Source of the DNA: Flavobacterium alvei
GTDB lineage: Bacteria; Bacteroidota; Bacteroidia; Flavobacteriales; Flavobacteriaceae
DNA length: 64,000 nucleotides
NCBI RefSeq assembly: GCF_002920895.1
Contig: NZ_PQVG01000005.1
Location: 1 to 64,000, forward strand
Direction: 5' to 3'
The notes under the pieces were generated by a model that saw only the letters and a program-made list of their open reading frames with translations, did no database searches and was not told where the DNA came from. The position numbers and the translations under genes were made by a program. Shown one piece after another: positions 18,505 through 26,523 of the stretch; within the stretch, counting starts at the first letter, position 1; each line of letters begins with the position of its first letter.

Positions 18505-20211
18505 TTACTTTTTTTGAAATTTAATATGCTCATTAGTATTATTGCCAAAATTAACCGATAAAATATAAACACCCGAACTTAAATTCGACACATCAATGAC
18601 GTTTTGATTCGAAATATTCTCCTTAACATAAATAGTTTCACCCAGAATATTGGCAATTTTGAATGATTTAATGATCTTTCCATTAGGAATTTTAATATTC
18701 AAAGTATCCGAAACAGGATTGGGATAGACCACTAATTCGGTATCATATTTTTTAGCCTCAACCCCTAATGAACCTGAAGCTGCAATGGTCAATTTAGGAG
18801 AAAGACTTGAACCCAATTTCAATCCCCAACCCGCTGTCCAAAGTTCTACCAAAACATCATAATACTCGCCATTGGCTAAACTGGTACTTGGTGTTGTGGC
18901 TAAAGGTATGCTAAGCGTAACTTGACTAGGCACATTAACGCCTGTTGATGGAATTAAAAATTGATTTCCTGTACTTTCGGCAATAGTTTGCATCCAAGCT
19001 CCACTCGAATTCCTTTTAAATAAACCAACATAAAAATAATCGGTTGCGGTGTTGGCTGTATAGGTCAAATTTGTAGTTACCGTTTTGCCTTGTTCCACAG
19101 GATTGGCAACAAATCCGTTTATGGTAACTTGTTCCGCTTCAGAAACGGCACCGTCTTTAAAAGCGTCTAAAGCAGGCGAAGGTCTTCCATTGGATTGCCA
19201 AGCATTCAATTGATAGCCGCTCCAAGTTTTTTCGCCTTCTGGTTCCCAATAAATCACGCCAAGGCCTTTTTCGTTTGGAACACTTTTAACCGCAGAAATT
19301 ACTGCAATCAACATATCTTTAGTGTTTTGAACCAAGGTGTAATCGCCTCCAACTTCTACTACCATTACTTCTTTTCCGTATCGGCTTGCCATATCTTTCA
19401 GATTAGTTCCCAAGGCGGCAATGGTCGCTGAATAATCGCTTCCCAGCCAATAAGGATAATAAGACATCCCTATTACATCATATTTTACGCTATTGGCAGT
19501 AATATTATCAAAAAACCATCTGAATCTTGCATTGTCATTTCCTTTGTCAATATGAACGACTACTTTGATGGCTGGATTTATTGCTTTTGTTGCGTCATAA
19601 CCTTTATTCAAAAGTTGTGAAAGTTGACTAAAACTTGTCGAATTACTTCCCTCAGGCCATAACATTCCGCCTGGAATTTCATTGCCTATTTGAACCCATT
19701 CTGGAGTTACACCTGCCGTTTTAAGGTCAGTCAAAACATCAAAAGTATGATTGTAAACATCGTCTAATAATTGTGCAAAAGTATGGGTTGCCCAAGCTGC
19801 GGGTTTGGTTTGTTTGGCAGGATCGGCCCAAGAATCGCTGTAATGAAAGTCGATCATCACTCGCATTCCCAAATTTTGAGCACGAACGGCCATCGCAACC
19901 GTTTCGGCTTTGCTGCAATGTCCATTGGTTTTATCGTTCGAAGGATTGACCCAAACTCGAAGACGAATGGTGTTCATTCCACGGTCTTTTAGCAATTGCA
20001 AACAATCTTTTGGAGTTCCATCGGTATCATAAAAAACATAGCCTGTGGCTTCCATTTGTGACAACCATCCCACATCGGCTCCTTTTGAAAAGACAAAAGC
20101 TGATGAAGCCGATTGTTTTTGTAGAGAAGTTTGCGCTTCAGTTTTCGAAGAAAAAATCAATGCCAATAAAATGGTTATTGACAATAACAATGCGTTTTTT
20201 AATCTTTTCAT
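18505..20211 (-). CDS. GH53 arabinogalactan endo-beta-1,4-galactanase, T9SS-secreted
   Basis: A 568-residue secreted enzyme predicted to cut beta-1,4-galactan side chains of pectin (rhamnogalacturonan I). A signal peptide (MKRLKNALLLSITILLALIFSSKTEAQ) precedes a GH53 TIM barrel of about 330 residues: FSKGADVGWLSQME, RLRVWVNP, MIDFHYSDSWADPAKQ, QIGNEI with the acid/base Glu, and VVEVGG with the likely nucleophile Glu. Then comes a beta-sandwich region and, from about residue 485, a type A T9SS sorting domain (VVYPNPVSDTLNIKI to VYILSVNFG). It would be released or surface-attached through the T9SS. Divergent from the MFS gene. It is the only polysaccharide hydrolase in the window. Confidence 0.93.
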   Translation of the reverse strand: MKRLKNALLLSITILLALIFSSKTEAQTSLQKQSASSAFVFSKGADVGWLSQMEATGYVFYDTDGTPKDCLQLLKDRGMNTIRLRVWVNPSNDKTNGHCSKAETVAMAVRAQNLGMRVMIDFHYSDSWADPAKQTKPAAWATHTFAQLLDDVYNHTFDVLTDLKTAGVTPEWVQIGNEIPGGMLWPEGSNSTSFSQLSQLLNKGYDATKAINPAIKVVVHIDKGNDNARFRWFFDNITANSVKYDVIGMSYYPYWLGSDYSATIAALGTNLKDMASRYGKEVMVVEVGGDYTLVQNTKDMLIAVISAVKSVPNEKGLGVIYWEPEGEKTWSGYQLNAWQSNGRPSPALDAFKDGAVSEAEQVTINGFVANPVEQGKTVTTNLTYTANTATDYFYVGLFKRNSSGAWMQTIAESTGNQFLIPSTGVNVPSQVTLSIPLATTPSTSLANGEYYDVLVELWTAGWGLKLGSSLSPKLTIAASGSLGVEAKKYDTELVVYPNPVSDTLNIKIPNGKIIKSFKIANILGETIYVKENISNQNVIDVSNLSSGVYILSVNFGNNTNEHIKFQKK

Positions 20212-20546
20212 AAGGTATTCTATATTTATATATTATTTGTAGTCAAGACTATTTCAAATCATTGATTTTTCTTTTCTAAGAAACTATTTTAATTCCCAAA
20301 TTTACAAACTATTTTTATTAAAATAGAGAATCTGTGCTTGTAAATAATTTAAAACTATTCCCAAAAATAGCATAATAATTAGCATATGAAAGGATTTACC
20401 AATCAGTTTTTAGTTTGTACCTATCAGTTTCTGATATTCTAAAAAAACAGTCAAATTCTTTTTAGTTTTGAATTCTAATCAATACAAAAGTATGCCCTTC
20501 AGTTGCATTTGAATTCGTATATTCGGCCTTTATTTGGAAAGACAAT
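20212..20546. other. Divergent intergenic region between the galactanase and MFS genes
   Basis: A 335-base AT-rich gap that must carry both promoters. Two minus-strand matches to TAnnTTTG are present (complements of 20297-20304 and 20362-20369), but neither has a -33 TTG at the right distance. I found no convincing plus-strand -7 element, no GTAATCGATTRC operator and no strong hairpin. Confidence 0.5.
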
Positions 20547-21812
20547 ATGATTGCAAAATGGAATGAAAAAAAATCCTATCCTTGGATTGTTGTAGGCTTG
20601 TTATGGTTTGTGGCCTTATTGAATTATTTAGATCGTCAGATGCTTTCGACTATGAAACCAGCTATGATGGTTGATATTCCAGAATTAGCAAAAGCCGAAA
20701 ATTTTGGTCTCTTGATGGCCATTTTTCTTTGGATTTATGCTTTTATGAGTCCCATTTCGGGAATCATTGCCGACAGACTCAACCGAAAAAGAATGATTAT
20801 TGGCAGTCTTTTTGTTTGGTCAGGCGTTACAATGGCAATGGGTTATGCCACCACTTTCAATCAAATTTATATTTTAAGGGGTGTTATGGGTTTCAGCGAA
20901 GCCTTCTATATCCCAGCTGCTTTGTCCTTAATTGCCGATTATCATCAAGGAAAAACGCGCTCTTTTGCCATAGCCATTCACACCACTGGAATTTATTTAG
21001 GACAAGCTTTGGGCGGATTTGGCGCTACTATTTCTAAATATTTTTCTTGGCATTTCACCTTTCATTCTGTTGGTTTGCTTGGTGTTTTATACAGTCTAAT
21101 TCTTATTTTCTTTATAGAAGAAAAGAAAACTTATTTTTTTGATTCTACTCAAAAAATAGCCATTAAAACCGAATTTAAGCAACTGTTCAAAGGGTTGGGA
21201 ATCGTGTTTGGAAATATTTCATTTTGGGTTTTGCTCTTTTATTTTTCGGCTCCAAGTTTGCCTGGTTGGGCTGTAAAAAACTGGCTACCCACTTTGTTTT
21301 CAGAAACTTTACATTTAGACATGGCGCTTGCTGGGCCCATCGCTACTGTTACCATTTCGATGTCGTCATTTGTTGGAGTTTTGATTGGAGGAATAGTTTC
21401 TGATCAATGGGTAATGAAACACCTAAAAGGACGAATTTACACTAGCGCAATTGGTTTGTCACTAACAATCCCAGCGCTTTTTTTATTAGGCAATTGTAGC
21501 AGTATCGAAGCCATTATTGTTGGTGGAATATTCTTTGGACTTGGTTTTGGGATCTTTGATACCAACAGTATGCCTATTCTTTGCCAATTTGTTTCGCCAC
21601 GTTATCGAGCAACGGGATATGGGATTATGAACTTTGTTGGCATTTCGGCAGGAGCGGTAATTACTGAATATTTAGGAAAAGCTGCTGATAATGGAGGAAT
21701 GGGACAAATATTTGTTTTATTGCTATTTGTGGTTATTGCTGCCATTGTTTTGCAATTGGTTAGCTTAAATCCAAAAACAATAAATATGACGGAGGAAGTT
21801 ACCAAATCTTAA
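20547..21812 (+). CDS. MFS transporter, probably for a sugar or sugar acid
   Basis: A 421-residue major facilitator with about 12 membrane segments. Family marks are the helix-1 segment NYLDRQMLSTMKP and the loop 2-3 motif GIIADRLNRKRMIIG. The pattern resembles anion:cation symporter and hexuronate/aldonate-type MFS proteins. It faces away from the galactanase and converges on the fuconolactonase-like gene across a shared terminator, so it may feed the neighbouring fucose-type pathway. Its substrate is not shown by the sequence. Confidence 0.85.
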   Translation: MIAKWNEKKSYPWIVVGLLWFVALLNYLDRQMLSTMKPAMMVDIPELAKAENFGLLMAIFLWIYAFMSPISGIIADRLNRKRMIIGSLFVWSGVTMAMGYATTFNQIYILRGVMGFSEAFYIPAALSLIADYHQGKTRSFAIAIHTTGIYLGQALGGFGATISKYFSWHFTFHSVGLLGVLYSLILIFFIEEKKTYFFDSTQKIAIKTEFKQLFKGLGIVFGNISFWVLLFYFSAPSLPGWAVKNWLPTLFSETLHLDMALAGPIATVTISMSSFVGVLIGGIVSDQWVMKHLKGRIYTSAIGLSLTIPALFLLGNCSSIEAIIVGGIFFGLGFGIFDTNSMPILCQFVSPRYRATGYGIMNFVGISAGAVITEYLGKAADNGGMGQIFVLLLFVVIAAIVLQLVSLNPKTINMTEEVTKS

Positions 21813-21824
21813 TAAAATAAAACT

Positions 21825-21860
21825 AAAAAAAAGGGACGCATAGTTTGTGTCCCTTTTTTT
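21825..21860. terminator. Bidirectional terminator
   Basis: GGGAC (21833-21837) and GTCCC (21849-21853) extended by a long A-run and T-run form a hairpin with U-tracts in both directions. It lies between the stops of the convergent MFS and amidohydrolase genes. Confidence 0.8.
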
Positions 21861-21878
21861 ATTCTATCATTTCAAGTC

Positions 21879-22715
21879 TTAAATATCTAATTTGTAAAAT
21901 GATTTTGCGTTGTTGGTCCAAATCTGTTGTTGATCTTGATTTGAAAGTTGCGAAATATAATCTTCTAGTGTATTTACAATTTTCGAATAATCGGCAGCCA
22001 AATTGCAAACTGGCCAATCCGATCCAAACATTAAATTATGGGTCGAAAAATTCTCAAAAATAACATCTAAATAAGGTTTCAAATCAGCGGTTTGCCATTT
22101 ATTCCAATTGGCTTCGGTTACCATTCCTGAAATTTTACACATCACATTTTCTGCTTTTGCAATTTCAATTATATCCTTTTTCCAAGATTTTATGTTCCCC
22201 GATTTTATATCTGGTTTGGCAATATGATCAATTACAAAAGCTTGGTCAGGAAACGAATGAACCAAATCTATAGCAGCTGGCAACTGTCGATGAAAAATAA
22301 GAATGTCATAAGTAAAATTATACGCTTTCAATTCACGAATGCCATTGCGAAAATCATGTCGAAACATAAAATCATCCGCTTCGCCTTGCACCACATGTCT
22401 AAACCCTTTGATTATTTTATTTTCCGAAAAATGATTCAATCTTTCACTCACGTTTTTATCTCGTAAATCAATCCAGCCAACGACTCCTTTTATGAAATCA
22501 TTTTTGGAAGCCAAATCAACTAAAAAATCAGTCTGTTCTTCCGATTGATCGGCTTGAACAGCTACACAGCCTTGAAATTTATTTTCGGTCAGCAAAGGCT
22601 GTAAATCTTCTGGCAAAAAATCTTTTTGAATTTTTAGCATAGAATCATCAATCCAACTATCTCTTACGGGGTCGAATTTCCAAAAATGTTGGTGAGAATC
22701 AATTCGGTTTTTCAT
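21879..22715 (-). CDS. Amidohydrolase, L-fuconolactonase-like
   Basis: A 278-residue metal-dependent hydrolase of the amidohydrolase_2 family, close in pattern to L-fuconolactonases and related sugar lactonases (L-rhamnono-1,4-lactonase type). DSHQHFWKF near the N-terminus carries the HxH metal motif, KGFRHVVQGE the substrate loop, VIDHIAKPD a central His, and LMFGSDWPVC the catalytic Asp. It would open the lactone made by the adjacent dehydrogenase. It is the last gene of a five-gene minus-strand unit with 5-90-base gaps. Fucono-lactone is favoured by context, but rhamnono- or galactono-lactone remains possible. Confidence 0.85.
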   Translation of the reverse strand: MKNRIDSHQHFWKFDPVRDSWIDDSMLKIQKDFLPEDLQPLLTENKFQGCVAVQADQSEEQTDFLVDLASKNDFIKGVVGWIDLRDKNVSERLNHFSENKIIKGFRHVVQGEADDFMFRHDFRNGIRELKAYNFTYDILIFHRQLPAAIDLVHSFPDQAFVIDHIAKPDIKSGNIKSWKKDIIEIAKAENVMCKISGMVTEANWNKWQTADLKPYLDVIFENFSTHNLMFGSDWPVCNLAADYSKIVNTLEDYISQLSNQDQQQIWTNNAKSFYKLDI

Positions 22716-22720
22716 ACAAT

Positions 22721-23521
22721 TTAAAGACTTACATCATTAATTAAAGCACGATCCAAATGAATATAACCTCCATCAACGCAAACAAATTGTCCTGTGGTAT
22801 GCGAAGAACGATCCGAAACTATAAAAAGTGCTGTATCGGCAATTTCTTCTGCTTTGGTCATTCTAGCTTCAAACGGAATACTTTTATTTATTTTTTGCAA
22901 AACTGCTTCTCCATCGGGTAGCGTTTTCAACCATTCGTCATAAGCTGGAGTAAAACTTTCGGCAATAATTATTGCATTAGAACGAATTCCAAACTGAATT
23001 AAATCGACTGCCCATTCTCTGGTCAAACCAAGAACCCCTCCTTTTGCAGCAGCATAACCCGATGTGCCTCCTTGTCCTGTTAAAGCCACTTTAGAACCAA
23101 TATTCAGAATATTCCCTTTGGATGCTTTTAGATAAGGAAGCGCAAATTTGGTCAATAAAAAATAGCTCACCACATTTAGCTTCAAAGAATTCATAAACTC
23201 TTCATAACTAGAATCCAATCCAGCACCATCATTGACACCGACGTTATTGATTACTGCGTCAATTCTGCCGTATTTTTCAACAATTTTATTGACCGCATTT
23301 TCCATTTGTTCCGGATTTGTAACATCGGTTTGAACAAAAATGGCATCAATTCCTCTTTTTTTAAGTTCTTCAGCATAACCAAAACCTCGTCTATTTCTAT
23401 CAACAAGAGCTGGAATAGCGCCTTCATCGGCCAAACGTTTGACAATGGTTTCGCCAATACTTCCTTCTTTGCCTGCTGAACCCGAAACAACAACTATTTT
23501 TCCTTTTAAATGTAAATCCAT
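22721..23521 (-). CDS. SDR family dehydrogenase, probable L-fucose dehydrogenase
   Basis: A 266-residue short-chain dehydrogenase. The cofactor motif is GSAGKEGSIG (about residues 13-22), the acidic residue after strand 2 is in LVDRN, INNVGVN is the NNxG motif, and the catalytic pair is in SGYAAAKGG. In the non-phosphorylative L-fucose pathway an SDR oxidises L-fucose to L-fuconolactone, and the lactonase gene follows after five bases, which supports that role. Other aldose substrates cannot be excluded. Confidence 0.78.
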   Translation of the reverse strand: MDLHLKGKIVVVSGSAGKEGSIGETIVKRLADEGAIPALVDRNRRGFGYAEELKKRGIDAIFVQTDVTNPEQMENAVNKIVEKYGRIDAVINNVGVNDGAGLDSSYEEFMNSLKLNVVSYFLLTKFALPYLKASKGNILNIGSKVALTGQGGTSGYAAAKGGVLGLTREWAVDLIQFGIRSNAIIIAESFTPAYDEWLKTLPDGEAVLQKINKSIPFEARMTKAEEIADTALFIVSDRSSHTTGQFVCVDGGYIHLDRALINDVSL

Positions 23522-23538
23522 AATGATTTTTTTAAGAA

Positions 23539-24552
23539 TTAATTCAATTCTATAATTGCTTTGATAGTATTATTTTTTGGATCAATCCATTGATCAAAAA
23601 CATCAATCATATCGGTAAAATTAGCCCTATGAGTGATGTATTTTTTAGGGTCAATTTTTCCTGATTTCAGACATTTCATCACAAATTCAAAATCCTCGAT
23701 GGTTGCATTTCGGCTACTCATCAAGGTGGTTTCTCTTTTATGAAATTCAGGATGACTGAAACTCAATTCTCCTTTTTGAAGCCCTACCAAAACAAATCGC
23801 CCTCCGTGAGCAACATAATTAAAAGCACCATTCATCACATTTCTATTTCCTGTGGCGTCTATAACTACATTGACCATATCTCCATTTGTAATTTGCTTAA
23901 GCCTTTCGGTTACATCTTCATTCATTGGATTTATGACAGCGTCAGCTTGAAGTTCTTTTTTGCAAAAATCCAATCTGAAATCATTAATATCCAAAACAAT
24001 AACTTTGGCACCCGCAATTTTAGCAAACTGGATCAATCCAATTCCAATTGGCCCTGCGCCCATTACCAAAACAGTATCTTTGGCTTCAACAGCAGCTCTT
24101 CTTACACCGTGAGCGGCAATGGCTAATGGTTCAACTAAGGCTAATTCATCATAATCCAAACCTTGACTGTGTAGTAAATATTGCTCTGGAACAGTTATAT
24201 ATTCGGCCATTCCACCATCAATATGAACGCCAAACACTTTAATATTGGCACAACAATTGGTCAATCCGTTTCTACAAGCCACACATTCTCCACAATTAAA
24301 ATAAGGTATCAAAGTCACTTTATCACCTGGTTCAAAACCTTTGGCATTTCCTTTAATGTATTCGGCAGCCAATTCGTGACCTAAAACTCTAGGATATTCA
24401 AAGTAAGGTTGTGTTCCGCCATAAGCATGAATGTCAGTTCCACAAACGCCAATTCTTTTTATTTTCAATAAAACTTCACCTTCTTTGGGTTCTGGCCTGG
24501 GTTTTTCTTTCAACTTAAACTCATGAGGTTTTTCACATACAATATATTTCAT
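23539..24552 (-). CDS. Zinc-dependent alcohol dehydrogenase (sugar-acid oxidoreductase type)
   Basis: A 337-residue medium-chain dehydrogenase. GVCGTDIHAYGG and GHELAAE supply the catalytic zinc site, the four-Cys structural-zinc lobe is NCGECVACRNGLTNCC, and GAGPIGIGLIQ begins the NAD-binding fold with Asp in VLDIND (NAD+ preference). The pattern is similar to L-galactonate/L-gulonate 5-dehydrogenases and related enzymes found beside sugar-acid genes. Here it sits between the two short-chain dehydrogenase genes. It may handle L-galactonate or a fuconate side branch. Exact substrate unknown. Confidence 0.82.
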   Translation of the reverse strand: MKYIVCEKPHEFKLKEKPRPEPKEGEVLLKIKRIGVCGTDIHAYGGTQPYFEYPRVLGHELAAEYIKGNAKGFEPGDKVTLIPYFNCGECVACRNGLTNCCANIKVFGVHIDGGMAEYITVPEQYLLHSQGLDYDELALVEPLAIAAHGVRRAAVEAKDTVLVMGAGPIGIGLIQFAKIAGAKVIVLDINDFRLDFCKKELQADAVINPMNEDVTERLKQITNGDMVNVVIDATGNRNVMNGAFNYVAHGGRFVLVGLQKGELSFSHPEFHKRETTLMSSRNATIEDFEFVMKCLKSGKIDPKKYITHRANFTDMIDVFDQWIDPKNNTIKAIIELN

Positions 24553-24572
24553 TTTAATTTTTCCTTTTTAAT

Positions 24573-25427
24573 TTACTTTTTATACCCTACTGCCAATTGT
24601 TTACTAGATCCTAAACCTTCCATTCCCAATTCGATTACATCACCTTCTTTAAGATAAACAGGTTCTGGTTTGATGCCTAATCCAACTCCAGGAGGTGTCC
24701 CTGTACTGATAATATCACCTGGCAATAAAGTCATATATTGGCTAAGATAATGCACCAAAAATGGAATTTTAAACACTAAATTAGAAGTATTGCTGTCTTG
24801 GTATTTTTTCCCATTTACAGTCAACCACATCGACAAATTATCGACATCTGCAATTTCGTCTTTAGTAGCTAAAAAGGGGCCTAGTGGTGCAAAAGTATCG
24901 CAACCTTTCCCTTTTGCCCATTGTCCTCCACGTTCTAATTGAAAAGCTCTTTCGCTATAATCATTATGCAAACAATAGCCAGCTACATAATCCATAGCAT
25001 CGTCTTCTTCAACATAACTTGCTTTTTTTCCAACAACAAAAACCAATTCGATTTCCCAATCTGTTTTTTCACTGTTTTTAGGAATGATTAAATCATCATT
25101 TGGCCCACACAAAGCAGTCGTTGATTTGAAGAAGATGATAGGTTCTGCTGGGATTGGCGCTCCCGTTTCAACACAATGATCGACATAATTCAGACCAATA
25201 CAGATTATTTTTGAAGGCCTTGCAACTGGCGAACCTAAACGTACATCAGCACTAACCTCAGGCAAAACTGGATTGCTTTCTAATGCTTTTTGCAATTTTT
25301 CTAAACCATTTTCTTCAAAAAAAGCTTCATCAAAATCCTTTACAATTGATGACACATCATATCTTTTTTCGTCGATTAAAACTCCAGGTTTTTCTTTTCC
25401 AATGGCTCCAAAACGTATTAATTTCAT
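24573..25427 (-). CDS. Fumarylacetoacetate hydrolase family, probable 2,4-diketo-3-deoxy-L-fuconate hydrolase
   Basis: A 284-residue FAH-family metal enzyme. ICIGLNYVDHCVETG opens the catalytic domain, FFKSTTALCGPND and DWEIELVFVVGKKA carry the acidic metal ligands, and YSERAFQLERGGQWAKGKGCD and STGTPPGVGLG are conserved family segments. In the non-phosphorylative fucose (and rhamnose) pathways this enzyme splits the 2,4-diketo-3-deoxy acid to pyruvate and L-lactate. The neighbouring dehydrogenase that would make the diketo acid supports this. A ureidoglycolate-lyase-type label would be less consistent with context. Confidence 0.82.
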   Translation of the reverse strand: MKLIRFGAIGKEKPGVLIDEKRYDVSSIVKDFDEAFFEENGLEKLQKALESNPVLPEVSADVRLGSPVARPSKIICIGLNYVDHCVETGAPIPAEPIIFFKSTTALCGPNDDLIIPKNSEKTDWEIELVFVVGKKASYVEEDDAMDYVAGYCLHNDYSERAFQLERGGQWAKGKGCDTFAPLGPFLATKDEIADVDNLSMWLTVNGKKYQDSNTSNLVFKIPFLVHYLSQYMTLLPGDIISTGTPPGVGLGIKPEPVYLKEGDVIELGMEGLGSSKQLAVGYKK

Positions 25428-25459
25428 TTTTTTATTTTTTTAAATTAGTTTATTTTTTT

Positions 25460-25513
25460 AAGGAACTGAGTTGCTGAGATAAAAAACTTAGAACCTTAGC
25501 AACTTAGCTCCTT
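25460..25513. repeat. Imperfect inverted repeat in the fucose operon
   Basis: A 19-base arm at 25460-25478 (AAGGAACTGAGTTGCTGAG) and another at 25495-25513 (CTTAGCAACTTAGCTCCTT) can pair with a few mismatches or G-U pairs around a 16-base loop. It fills the gap between the SDR and FAH genes. It may act as an mRNA-processing or partial-termination structure, or be a scattered intergenic repeat. Confidence 0.6.
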
Positions 25514-25516
25514 TTC

Positions 25517-26281
25517 TTAGTTATTCAATTTTATAAAACCTCCGTCAATCGGATAATCACAACCTGTAATAAAACCTGCTTCATCGCTACACAAAAACAA
25601 AGCTAAGGAGGCTATTTCATCGGGTTTACCCATTCGACCAATGGGCTGTGATTGCGATAATTTTTCGAACATTTCTGCTTCTTTTCCTGGATAATTTTTC
25701 GATATAAATCCATCAACAAAAGGCGTATGAACTCGGGCTGGAGAAATCGAATTGCAACGAATATTCTCTCCCATATAATCTTTAGCAACCGACAAAGTCA
25801 TTGCCATTACAGCACCTTTGGCTGTTGAATAAGCAAATCGGTCTGGAAGTCCAACCCAAGCAGCGATTGAACACATATTCACAATGACACCACCATTCGA
25901 CAATCTTAATTGAGGTATTGCAGCAAACAAACAATTATAAACTCCTTTGACGTTCACTTCCATCACACGGTCAAAATCCGTTTCGGATGTGGTATCCACT
26001 TTTCCAACATTGGCAATTCCTGCATTATTTACCAGAATGTCTATATTCCCTATTTTTTCAAATGTAGCCAATACTTCTTTTTGGTTGGTTACATTACAAG
26101 CATATGAAAATACTTTTCCTCCTGCTTTTTGGATGTCAGCTAAAGCCTCTTGAGCACTCTCGATACTCAAATCAAGAATATGAACTTCAGCTCCTTGCTT
26201 TGCAAACAAAGTAGCAATTGCTCTTCCAATTCCGCTACCTCCACCAGTTATTACTGCTTTTTTATTGTTTAATGAAAACAT
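25517..26281 (-). CDS. SDR family dehydrogenase, probable 2-keto-3-deoxy-L-fuconate dehydrogenase
   Basis: A 254-residue classical short-chain dehydrogenase. GGGSGIGRAIA is the dinucleotide motif (about residues 13-23), HILDLS holds the NAD-selecting Asp, VNNAGIAN is the NNAG motif, and FAYSTAKGA is the catalytic YxxxK. It is first in the five-gene operon. Pairing with an FAH-family hydrolase is typical of 2-keto-3-deoxy-L-fuconate (or -rhamnonate) 4-dehydrogenases, which make the diketo acid. Its leader holds a palindromic operator and a perfect -7 element, so it is probably the controlled entry to the operon. Confidence 0.8.
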   Translation of the reverse strand: MFSLNNKKAVITGGGSGIGRAIATLFAKQGAEVHILDLSIESAQEALADIQKAGGKVFSYACNVTNQKEVLATFEKIGNIDILVNNAGIANVGKVDTTSETDFDRVMEVNVKGVYNCLFAAIPQLRLSNGGVIVNMCSIAAWVGLPDRFAYSTAKGAVMAMTLSVAKDYMGENIRCNSISPARVHTPFVDGFISKNYPGKEAEMFEKLSQSQPIGRMGKPDEIASLALFLCSDEAGFITGCDYPIDGGFIKLNN

Positions 26282-26352
26282 ATTAATTACTATTTAATTC
26301 ATTTATATATTACAAACCTTTCTTTTTTTTAATCTTTAAAACACCTGAATAG

Positions 26353-26364
26353 GTAATCGATTAC
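26353..26364. promoter_or_regulatory. LacI-type operator, perfect palindrome
   Basis: GTAATCGATTAC is a 12-base perfect palindrome with the central CG flanked by AAT/ATT that LacI/GalR-family operators typically show. It lies about 15-27 bases downstream of the transcript start predicted for the SDR operon, a position suited to repression by blocking. No LacI-family gene is in the window. Confidence 0.65.
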
Positions 26365-26385
26365 TCAAATAAAATTGAAAAAGAA

Positions 26386-26393
26386 CAAAGATA
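26386..26393 (-). promoter_or_regulatory. -7 promoter element of the fucose-type operon
   Basis: The complement reads TATCTTTG, an exact match to the commonest form of the Bacteroidota -7 element. The implied start is near 26380. The -33 region has no clear TTG, which is common for activator- or repressor-governed promoters. Confidence 0.55.
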
Positions 26394-26428
26394 ATAATAA
26401 TGACTTTAAAAAAGTGTATTATTTACAC

Positions 26429-26440
26429 GTAATCGATTGC
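26429..26440. promoter_or_regulatory. LacI-type operator overlapping a promoter
   Basis: GTAATCGATTGC differs from the palindrome at 26353 by one base. Its 3' part contains the TTG (26437-26439) that serves as the -33 element of the next promoter, so a bound protein would block RNA polymerase. The same 12-mer occurs twice more in front of the giant T9SS genes. Confidence 0.65.
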
Positions 26441-26466
26441 GTAATCCAATCTTATTTTTAAATTTG
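26437..26466 (+). promoter_or_regulatory. Promoter of the SBP-like/CoA-transferase cluster
   Basis: TTG (26437-26439), a spacer of exactly 19 bases, then TAAATTTG (26459-26466): a full match to the Bacteroidota -33/-7 architecture. The transcript start is expected near 26472, about 50 bases before the first gene's preferred ATG. Confidence 0.65.
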
Positions 26467-26523
26467 TCATTACCATCTCTGCTTTATTGCGATATGGATA
26501 CTCAAAATATAATTAGAAAAAAA

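Larger units (their letters stand above)
26282..26523. other. Divergent control region between the fucose operon and the CoA-transferase cluster
   Basis: This 242-base region holds, left to right, a perfect palindromic operator (26353-26364), a minus-strand -7 element (26386-26393), a GTGTA-N5-TACAC palindrome (26414-26428), a second operator (26429-26440) overlapping the plus-strand -33 TTG, and a plus-strand -7 element (26459-26466). The layout implies that one repressor controls both directions. Confidence 0.65.
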
